Shown here in pieces: positions 1 to 4,493 of a stretch of DNA of 6,512 nucleotides (position 1 is the first letter of the stretch; every line of letters starts with the position of its first letter). The DNA lies in the NCBI GenBank assembly GCA_029821455.1, contig JALGTI010000178.1, forward strand, positions 1 to 6,512. The letters are read 5' to 3'. The notes beneath the pieces are model-generated. The model saw only the letters and a list, made by a program, of their open reading frames with translations. It had not been told where the DNA came from and ran no database searches. The position numbers and the translations under genes were made by a program. The DNA comes from Candidatus Zipacnadia bacterium. GTDB taxonomy: Bacteria; Armatimonadota; Zipacnadia; Zipacnadales; Zipacnadaceae.

Positions 1-242
1 TGCTGGACCACGGGGGCGAGGCCACGGGATACGACGTGCTGTATGAGGAAGTCAAGGAAGAAAAACTGCACAGGCCAGGGTATGAGAGGAGCAGCATTCA
101 CCGGTGGTTATCCGACCTGCGCAGCGGGCACGAAAAGCTTGACGCTTGGGTGGCCACCACAGAAGGGTATGGCTACCGCTGGAGCGGACCCTTGAGCTTT
201 TGTGTCATCGAGGTTGTGAAGAAAGCTACAGAAGAGATTTAG
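1..242 (+). CDS. Winged-helix DNA-binding domain protein (C-terminal end, partial)
   Basis: The open frame (first whole codon at 3) runs in from the left edge and stops with TAG at 240-242, so only about 79 C-terminal residues are visible. They resemble the OmpR/PhoB-type winged helix: an opening strand and helix (LDHGGEATGYDVLYEEV), a recognition-helix-like stretch (RSSIHRWLSDLRSGHEKLD), then a wing ending ATTEGYGYRWSG, which matches the usual 'I-x-T-V-x-G-x-GY' hairpin of that family. About 16 residues follow the wing. Any receiver, sensor or TPR domain would lie upstream and cannot be seen. The gene could be a response regulator or a SARP-like or ToxR-like activator. It ends one base before a converging reverse gene. 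Whether it controls the operon to the right is unknown. The fold assignment is by pattern recognition only. Confidence 0.6.
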   Translation, partial: LDHGGEATGYDVLYEEVKEEKLHRPGYERSSIHRWLSDLRSGHEKLDAWVATTEGYGYRWSGPLSFCVIEVVKKATEEI

Positions 243-243
243 A

Positions 244-885
244 TCACTCGTCTTGGTGGTAGAGCCGGACGAGTAAGTCACGCCACGCGTCGACAAAGAC
301 TTGATAATCTGCATAAAGGGCGCGTGGTTTCTCCTGAAGACCCCCCCAAGCCATCCACAAGGCAGAGCAGTCATCGGCAAACTCGCAGTCCAGGCCAGGG
401 CCGGTAGGATACACGACCACGTTCTGGATGTATCGGTCGCGGCCAGCGGTCTCGTCGGCACGGTATTCGGGCTCCAGCCGGGCTAGCAGTTCGGGCTGAC
501 TATGCTTGAAGGATCCAACCTCGGCACTCTGTGGATTTGTCCCCGTAGTACGAAACCAGTAGCGACAGGGCGGGTGTCTTCTGTATCGAGGATAGTAGGC
601 ACGCGGCTCGGGAACCACCGGGGAGGCACGGTAGGGACAGAACGTGTACCGGCAAGCCTCCACGAGATTGGTGAACAGGTGTACAGCGGCCGTATCAGAG
701 GGTTCCGCGTCGGCCCGGAGATAGCGGTAGAAACTGGTGTAGTAGAAACGTTGGGGGATGAGGCCGCCTTCCCGCGTCTGCCTTAGTTCTGACCAGTCGA
801 GCTGACTGAAATACTCATACGGCGGCACATATCCGTCTATCATCAGGGCGGTAGTATCGCCCAGGTTGACTCTTACGCGGCCCAT
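244..885 (-). CDS. Conserved-looking hypothetical protein, aromatic-rich
   Basis: This 213-aa reverse-strand protein is not recognised. The longest frame starts at the ATG at 885-883, and an internal ATG at 843-841 (Met15) would give 199 aa. Neither start has a visible Shine-Dalgarno site, so the start is uncertain. The composition is protein-like and unusually rich in Tyr, Trp and Phe (for example QRFYYTSFYRYL at 45-56 and a Tyr/Arg/Pro cluster at 95-110). Five cysteines are at 78, 83, 107, 167 and 173. There is no signal peptide or membrane helix, and the C-terminus (VFVDAWRDLLVRLYHQDE) looks helical. Codons favour G/C at third positions, and the forward frames opposite give low-quality translations, which supports the reverse frame as coding. 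It converges with the winged-helix gene and is transcribed away from the large forward operon. No function is proposed. Confidence 0.7.
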   Translation of the reverse strand: MGRVRVNLGDTTALMIDGYVPPYEYFSQLDWSELRQTREGGLIPQRFYYTSFYRYLRADAEPSDTAAVHLFTNLVEACRYTFCPYRASPVVPEPRAYYPRYRRHPPCRYWFRTTGTNPQSAEVGSFKHSQPELLARLEPEYRADETAGRDRYIQNVVVYPTGPGLDCEFADDCSALWMAWGGLQEKPRALYADYQVFVDAWRDLLVRLYHQDE

Positions 886-912
886 ACAGTTCTGTGGGCC
901 GCGAAGTTTTTT
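876..912 (+). terminator. Rho-independent terminator (forward strand)
   Basis: A perfect 9-bp GC-rich stem (CGCGGCCCA at 876-884 pairing with TGGGCCGCG at 895-903) closes a 10-nt loop. It is followed by AAG and six T residues (907-912), the classical intrinsic terminator layout for forward transcripts. The nearest forward gene upstream ends at 242, so readthrough from it would run antisense through the whole reverse gene before stopping here. The element would also insulate the operon starting at 1018. On the reverse transcript the same palindrome would enclose the candidate start codon at 885-883. Confidence 0.75.
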
Positions 913-948
913 ATATTTATGCGAAGCGTTTCCTCAGGGGTTCCTGCA

Positions 949-978
949 TTGCATCCGAAGCGGGGTGGCCTTCATAAT
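949..978 (+). promoter_or_regulatory. Candidate sigma-70-type promoter for the operon
   Basis: A -10-like CATAAT at 973-978 (5 of 6 to consensus) lies 18 bp after a weak -35-like TTGCAT at 949-954 (3 of 6). Transcription would start near 985, giving a leader of about 33 nt before the ATG at 1018 with its AAGGGAGGT site at 1001-1009. The position just after the terminator and before the first operon gene supports it. The weak -35 suggests low basal activity or an activator, but this is inference from sequence alone. Confidence 0.45.
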
Positions 979-1017
979 TTGCGCTACGAGCATCTATTCG
1001 AAGGGAGGTAGGGACAG

Positions 1018-1560
1018 ATGGAATCGCTTTTCGACCAAGTCCTAGAGGTGCTGGAACAGACCGGACAGGTGGTAAAGGCCCGAGAGAACGTAGCGCTGGT
1101 AGACTGCGGACCCATTGGCGTCTTGGTAGGCAGGGGGTGCGAACACGAAGTGTGCCTGCGGTGGTTCATGCCGGTCGAGGAGGAGTTTACCACGGAGCAC
1201 CGCCAGCGCAAAGTCGCAGAGCTGCTGGTGGAGCAGACCGGCCATCTGCGGGCGACGCCCGCGGCCGAGCACCGGTCGGCGTGGTTCGTGGACCCCCGGG
1301 ACGGTCGGATCACGCTGGAGCACATTTTCGAGGGAGAGGCGGCAAAGATAGCAGTGGCTCTGAAGTGGATGGTGGTGTACGTGGTTGAGTTTCTGCCAGT
1401 GCTTGTCTCGCAGCTGTACGGCCGGAAGAACTGGCACGAGTTGTACGAGCGCAAAGCGGCAGAGCGCGAGAAAGAGCGGCAGGCTGAAGCGTCGCTAGCA
1501 GAGGCGGTTAACGGTATCTGCCCCAACGAGGAGTACGACGATGAACAGGCCGGAGACTGA
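1018..1560 (+). CDS. Hypothetical protein, first gene of the ubiquitin-like operon
   Basis: This 180-aa protein is not recognised. The ATG at 1018 is well supported by GGGAGGT at 1003-1009, 8 nt upstream. Residues 1-50 look alpha/beta (an N-terminal amphipathic helix, then strands around VALVDCGPIGVLVGRG at 25-40). A hydrophobic stretch at about 111-134 (IAVALKWMVVYVVEFLP) could be a membrane helix or a buried or amphipathic helix, since it carries Lys116 and Glu124. It is followed by a strongly charged helical or coiled-coil segment at about 140-163 and an acidic C-terminus (EEYDDEQAGD). Cysteines are at 30, 41, 46 and 168. There is no signal peptide. The next gene begins 20 bases before its stop, which implies translational coupling. 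Being first in the operon with a strong start suggests a part of the system rather than a passenger, but the role is unknown. Confidence 0.8.
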   Translation: MESLFDQVLEVLEQTGQVVKARENVALVDCGPIGVLVGRGCEHEVCLRWFMPVEEEFTTEHRQRKVAELLVEQTGHLRATPAAEHRSAWFVDPRDGRITLEHIFEGEAAKIAVALKWMVVYVVEFLPVLVSQLYGRKNWHELYERKAAEREKERQAEASLAEAVNGICPNEEYDDEQAGD

Positions 1561-1855
1561 AGCTTTGGACTACAGCCGGCTCGTCCTGGAACTGGTGTCC
1601 GGGCTGGTGTTGGAGCTGCATGCTCAAGGGGTAGTTGACCTGGAGCGACTGAAAAGACTGGTGCTGCTTCAGCAAGAGCGTGTGGGGTTGGCCGAGGGGG
1701 AGGGGTGGGCCAGTAGTCCAAGCCCAGAGCTTTGTGGGCAGATGCGTCTACCCTTTGGTAAAGCGACCGGGAAGGGCTGGGGGGGCAGGGTTATGAGCCA
1801 GGTCGAGCCCAGCAGCCAAGGTGGAGGTGGTTGTGGTGACGTGTGGGCTGATTGA
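1541..1855 (+). CDS. Small hypothetical protein overlapping the first operon gene
   Basis: This 104-aa frame starts at ATG 1541 with GAGGAG at 1528-1533, 7 nt upstream and inside the end of the preceding gene, giving a 20-nt overlap typical of translational coupling. Residues about 8-47 are predicted amphipathic helix (YSRLVLELVSGLVLELHAQG, then a VDLERLKRLVLLQQERV-like stretch), plausibly a helical hairpin for protein-protein contact. From about residue 50 the chain becomes Gly/Ser/Pro-rich and probably disordered, with two cysteines (65 and 98). No family is recognised. The helical N-terminal half looks genuinely coding; the low-complexity tail is less convincing and could reflect decay or a frameshift. 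About 120 bases separate it from the lipoprotein gene. That gap holds a TTGATT/GATACG pair at 1875-1904 that is too weak to call a promoter. Confidence 0.6.
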   Translation: MNRPETEALDYSRLVLELVSGLVLELHAQGVVDLERLKRLVLLQQERVGLAEGEGWASSPSPELCGQMRLPFGKATGKGWGGRVMSQVEPSSQGGGGCGDVWAD

Positions 1856-1975
1856 AAGTTGGCGGGTGACGGGCTTGATTGGGGATTGGGTGGCACCTGA
1901 TACGATCCGGCGGTGGCCAGGGCTCGATCAATGTGGATGAACAGCTCGTATCTGACGGTAGAAGGGAGGCTAACC

Positions 1976-2707
1976 ATGCCTCGGTTACTTGTGGTCATCT
2001 TGGTTGTAGCAGCATTGGCAGGTTGTCAACTGGATCACCTAGCCGTCCCAGGCGAACGTGAAGGTCCGAAGGAGAACGAGCTGGCGACTGCGGTGGTCGT
2101 GGATTTGGACATCACCGAATCGTTTGCGGACAGCTTCGCACGAGCGGTGAGCGCGCTGACCAGCGAAGTTCGGCGGGCGCGCCCGGGCGACATTTGGCAT
2201 TTTCGGCTTATCACCCGGCGTAGTCACAGCGACCGGGCGACCATCGCTGGCCTGGAGCGAGTAGAGTTCGATGCAGTCCCTGAAGCCAGCAATCCATTCA
2301 GCCGCACAAGTAAGCTGGCCAGCAGGGGAGCGCTGAGGCAGCACGAGCAGACCCAGCAGCGAGTAGCCAGCCTTCTTGAAAGTTACAGGCCGCAATTCGG
2401 GCGGGGGACAGATGTGTATGGAGCGTTGAGCAAGGCGGGTCGCCTGCTGGAGAGCTATCCGGATCGGCGCAAGGTCTTGATTCTGGCGACCAACTTTGGC
2501 GAGACCGAACAGTTGGATGCCCGCCCCGACCTGCACGGTGTTGCCGTTTACGTTCTGTTCCAGGGAGGACCAGACCCGGGAGAGGTCAGGAGCAGGAAGG
2601 AGAGGTGGCAGCGGAAGCTGGTCAGTTTCGGAGCAGTCAGCGTGAGGTTCCTGGATCGGGCCAACTGGGGTGCAGGCATCATTGCGCCAGGAGGCGGGGA
2701 GCAATGA
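1976..2707 (+). CDS. Lipoprotein with von Willebrand A-like domain
   Basis: The ATG at 1976 is chosen because GGGAGG lies just upstream (1964-1969) and because the protein then opens with a clean lipoprotein signal: basic Arg3, a hydrophobic core (LLVVILVVAA) and the lipobox LAGC with Cys17 as the lipidation site. The open frame extends 21 codons further upstream, but that extension would bury the signal peptide. The 243-aa product should be anchored outside the cytoplasmic membrane. The mature part looks like a VWA/Rossmann-type domain. Its first strand AVVVDL leads into D45-I-T47-E-S49, a variant of the metal-binding DxSxS motif. RGTDVYGAL (about 143-151) fits the conserved MIDAS threonine loop, and KVLILATNFGE (166-176) is a later core strand in which the usual Asp is Asn or absent. 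Metal binding may therefore be altered. The stop overlaps the next start in an ATGA, so it is tightly coupled to the membrane protein. Fold by inspection only. Confidence 0.8.
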   Translation: MPRLLVVILVVAALAGCQLDHLAVPGEREGPKENELATAVVVDLDITESFADSFARAVSALTSEVRRARPGDIWHFRLITRRSHSDRATIAGLERVEFDAVPEASNPFSRTSKLASRGALRQHEQTQQRVASLLESYRPQFGRGTDVYGALSKAGRLLESYPDRRKVLILATNFGETEQLDARPDLHGVAVYVLFQGGPDPGEVRSRKERWQRKLVSFGAVSVRFLDRANWGAGIIAPGGGEQ

Positions 2708-3681
2708 TTTGGGTGGCAGTCTGTGTCGTGGGCGCTGTTGTCGCCCACTACTTGCGGGAAGCTATCCACGGCCTGGTAGGCTCGTTGTTTGTAGGGCCGG
2801 AGGATGTTGTAGAGCGCACCAGCACGCTCCTGGCATCCGGGCAAGGCAAAGCCCTGAAGGCTCTTGACCTGCTGTTCGTCGGGAAGGGGTTGCTGGGAGT
2901 GGTGAAAGGGTGCCTGGTGGCGGCCCTGGCGGGCGGCGGTAGTGTCCTGGGGATGTATGCGGAGTGGCACCTGCTAGGGCTGACTGTGCAGGGGATGTTT
3001 GGCGGCAGCCTGGCGGTAGGCCAGTGGGTGGCTACCGCCTACATGGCCACAGTGGTGGTAGCCGGAGCTTTGCTACTTGAAATCGTTGGGATACACACAC
3101 TTCTGCCGCAGGCACGGCTGAAGCAGTTGGCTCCCGAGGTCAGAGGTTGCGTGCGCCGGGGGGTTTGGGGTCTGTTCTTTGGGCTGGTCTTGCTTTCGTT
3201 CTCTGCGGGGGTGTGGCGCACCTGGGCCTCGGCTGGAGATTCGGTGAGCTTAGCGGGTGATCTGGTGTTTCCCGCCATCTGGAACGGGCTGCTAATGGGG
3301 CTGCTGACAGCGGTGGCCGCCCTGTTCTCGTGTGGGGTGTTCGAGGGGACTAAAGTGGTAGCGAGTGCCATACTGGGGCTACTCGTGGTTGTGGTCGGCT
3401 TCCTCTTATGGATGCTGGTCGTTTTACGCTGTGGGTCTCAGGGCCTCCAGCAGGTCCTTCACAGGCTGGTGGGGGTTCCCATAGCTCTGGGGGCTCTCCT
3501 GACTTCGTCGGTAGCATCGCTGGTGCCCCCACCGCAACTGCCACAGACTGGTGAACCCTTGCCAGTTGAGACCTGGCAAGGGCCGGCAGAGCCTCAGGCC
3601 GTAGCAGAATTCGATATGCCCCCGCTCAGCCCCGAGGAAGTGATGGCACTAAGCGGCCAGGCTGCCGAGTCCGCTAACTAG
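2704..3681 (+). CDS. Polytopic membrane protein, about seven transmembrane segments
   Basis: The start at ATG 2704 overlaps the lipoprotein stop (ATGA), giving 325 aa. Hydrophobic segments suitable for membrane spans lie at about 2-17, 62-84, 107-132, 152-171, 187-208, 217-242 and 252-274. They are separated by short loops, with positive charges near 136-152 (RLK, RRG) that may mark a cytoplasmic side. The last 50 residues (about 275-325) form a Pro/Glu/Gln-rich, acidic and probably disordered tail, a plausible docking arm. No transporter motif, catalytic motif or family signature was recognised, so no substrate is proposed. Coupled translation with the VWA lipoprotein suggests a membrane complex with it. 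The ubiquitin-like gene starts 23 bases after its stop. A perfect 10-bp inverted repeat lies in the tail-coding DNA (3556-3582). Confidence 0.8.
   Translation: MIWVAVCVVGAVVAHYLREAIHGLVGSLFVGPEDVVERTSTLLASGQGKALKALDLLFVGKGLLGVVKGCLVAALAGGGSVLGMYAEWHLLGLTVQGMFGGSLAVGQWVATAYMATVVVAGALLLEIVGIHTLLPQARLKQLAPEVRGCVRRGVWGLFFGLVLLSFSAGVWRTWASAGDSVSLAGDLVFPAIWNGLLMGLLTAVAALFSCGVFEGTKVVASAILGLLVVVVGFLLWMLVVLRCGSQGLQQVLHRLVGVPIALGALLTSSVASLVPPPQLPQTGEPLPVETWQGPAEPQAVAEFDMPPLSPEEVMALSGQAAESAN
3556..3582 (+). repeat. Inverted repeat (10-bp stem) inside the membrane-protein gene
   Basis: CCCTTGCCAG at 3556-3565 and CTGGCAAGGG at 3573-3582 are perfect reverse complements around a 7-nt loop. In mRNA this would be a stable hairpin about 120 nt before the ubiquitin-like start. 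There is no T-run after it, so it is not an intrinsic terminator. It could mark an mRNA processing or stability boundary, or be a chance product of coding sequence. Confidence 0.5.
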
Positions 3682-3704
3682 CCGCCAACAGGAGGTGAGA
3701 AGAG

Positions 3705-3917
3705 ATGGGCAAGATGCATGTGGATGGGAAGCTGGTCGAGTGTCCGCAAAGGTTCGTCAGCGTGCAGGAAGTGCGAGAGATGGCCTCTGTGCCGCAGACG
3801 AAGGCTCTGGCCAAGATAGAGCCAGATGGCAGGTTGCGGCCCTGCAGACCTACGGATCAGATCGACACCGACCAGGAGCCCCACTTGACCGAGTTGACCC
3901 AGTTCAAAGGATGGTAG
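3705..3917 (+). CDS. Ubiquitin-like beta-grasp protein (single domain)
   Basis: This 70-aa protein starts at ATG 3705 behind a perfect GGAGGTGA (3691-3698) at 6-nt spacing, the strongest ribosome-binding site type here and one expected for an abundant product. The order of elements fits a minimal ubiquitin fold: strand 1 (KMHVDG, 3-8), strand 2 (KLVECP, 9-14), a helix (VSVQEVREMASV, 18-29), then strands (ALAKIEPDGRLRP, 34-46) and a final strand (LTELTQF, 61-67). The pattern 'hydrophobic strand, dGK, helix, P-x-x-x-L, pDG' resembles the bacterial multi-ubiquitin-type domains found next to E2, JAB and E1 genes. The chain ends Phe-Lys-Gly69-Trp70 rather than Gly-Gly, so activation would need either removal of Trp70 or unusual use of a terminal Trp. 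It is the predicted modifier for the E2 and JAB-E1 encoded next. The assignment rests on fold pattern plus context; sequence similarity to ubiquitin itself is low. Confidence 0.75.
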   Translation: MGKMHVDGKLVECPQRFVSVQEVREMASVPQTKALAKIEPDGRLRPCRPTDQIDTDQEPHLTELTQFKGW

Positions 3918-3927
3918 AGGACACCAC

Positions 3928-3952
3928 GGGGCGGGCGGCACCAGCCCGCCCC
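3928..3952 (+). repeat. Strong GC hairpin between ubiquitin-like and E2 genes
   Basis: GGGGCGGGC (3928-3936) and GCCCGCCCC (3944-3952) form a perfect 9-bp all-GC stem with a 7-nt loop, placed 11 nt after the ubiquitin-like stop codon. No T-tract follows; the run is C-rich and then A-containing. It is therefore not a canonical terminator, but it could stall polymerase or protect the upstream mRNA from 3' exonucleases. Either effect would raise the ubiquitin-like protein relative to the downstream enzymes. Confidence 0.65.
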
Positions 3953-3960
3953 CCAACCCA

Positions 3961-3968
3961 GGAGGTGA
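3961..3968 (+). promoter_or_regulatory. Ribosome-binding site deciding the E2 start
   Basis: GGAGGTGA lies 6 nt before ATG 3975, exactly the motif and spacing used for the ubiquitin-like gene. This favours ATG 3975 over the in-frame GTG one codon upstream at 3972. Confidence 0.7.
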
Positions 3969-3974
3969 TCAGTG

Positions 3975-4490
3975 ATGCAAGACAAGTATTTCCATGGCCC
4001 GCGGTTGTTGGCCGAGATTGGTCAGCTCCAGACGGCGTTTCCCGAGGGGCTGCGGCATGGGTGGATTGACAGAATCGGCAGGTACGGTGTGCGGCTAGAC
4101 CAGTTCAGACTCCCGGTGACCGTGCACGGGGCCCACTACGTTCGACAGGTCAAATCAGGGGGCGTCGTTGACGTAGAGAGCACCAATCTGTTGGTGATTA
4201 TCCCTGAATCCTATGGGTTCGGGAATGTACGGGCAGACGATGTGTACCTGGACCGGGGACTGCGGCTTCGTACCAGTGAGGGCAGGATTGTGCCCGTCTC
4301 TCCTGGCCATTACATTGAGGAAGGGAGACTGACGCTGCACTCGCACAGTAATTCCCTGTTCCAAGATGGCTGGGCCTGGCTGTGTATCAAGGTGGGATCG
4401 TGCGACAAAGGCCTGGTGGACACCTTGATGGCCGTGCGGGCCTTCCTCAGTGACCCGAGGAACTCCAACCCGATGGCGGGAGGTGTCTGA
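3975..4490 (+). CDS. E2/UBC-like conjugating protein (prokaryotic E2 family E-like)
   Basis: From ATG 3975 the product is 171 aa, close to the usual size of a stand-alone UBC fold. A central strand and loop, NLLVIIPESYGFG (71-83) followed by RADDVYLDRGLRL (86-98), matches the 'LLI-x-hP-x-gYp ... D-x-hyh-x-x-x-L' core of prokaryotic E2 families, especially family E. The C-terminal part mirrors eukaryotic E2s: a HSN (124-126) where HPN is expected, Cys137 in WLCIKV where V-C-L-S-I normally carries the catalytic Cys, and a closing helix AVRAFLSDPRNSNP (153-166) resembling 'LLSxPNxxxP'. Cys143 is the other candidate. The spacing from Asn126 to Cys137 is longer than in classical E2s. It would accept the activated ubiquitin-like protein from the E1 encoded just downstream; the next ATG is 3 bases after its stop. 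The family call is by inspection. Confidence 0.72.
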   Translation: MQDKYFHGPRLLAEIGQLQTAFPEGLRHGWIDRIGRYGVRLDQFRLPVTVHGAHYVRQVKSGGVVDVESTNLLVIIPESYGFGNVRADDVYLDRGLRLRTSEGRIVPVSPGHYIEEGRLTLHSHSNSLFQDGWAWLCIKVGSCDKGLVDTLMAVRAFLSDPRNSNPMAGGV

Positions 4491-4493
4491 GCA

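Noticed and set aside
246..274. 7-bp inverted repeat ACTCGTC / GACGAGT at the convergent gene ends
   Set aside because: A 15-nt loop and no T-tract on either side; too weak to call a bidirectional terminator.
502..786. Forward open frame (94 aa) within the reverse gene
   Set aside because: No ribosome-binding site and a Gly/Arg/Val/Ser-rich shadow-like translation. The reverse frame is the better coding candidate.
902..1002. Four CGAAG repeats (902, 922, 956, 998) in the promoter region
   Set aside because: Too short, irregularly spaced and partly inside the terminator and the ribosome-binding region. Not convincing as operators.
984..1721. Long reverse-strand open frame (245 aa)
   Set aside because: Ser/Pro/Thr/Arg-rich shadow of the forward genes, with no start signal. 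The forward frames have strong ribosome-binding sites and better protein character.
2039..2704. Reverse-strand open frame (221 aa) opposite the lipoprotein gene
   Set aside because: The forward frame has a signal peptide, lipobox and coupled stop-start. The reverse frame has no ribosome-binding site or recognisable motif.
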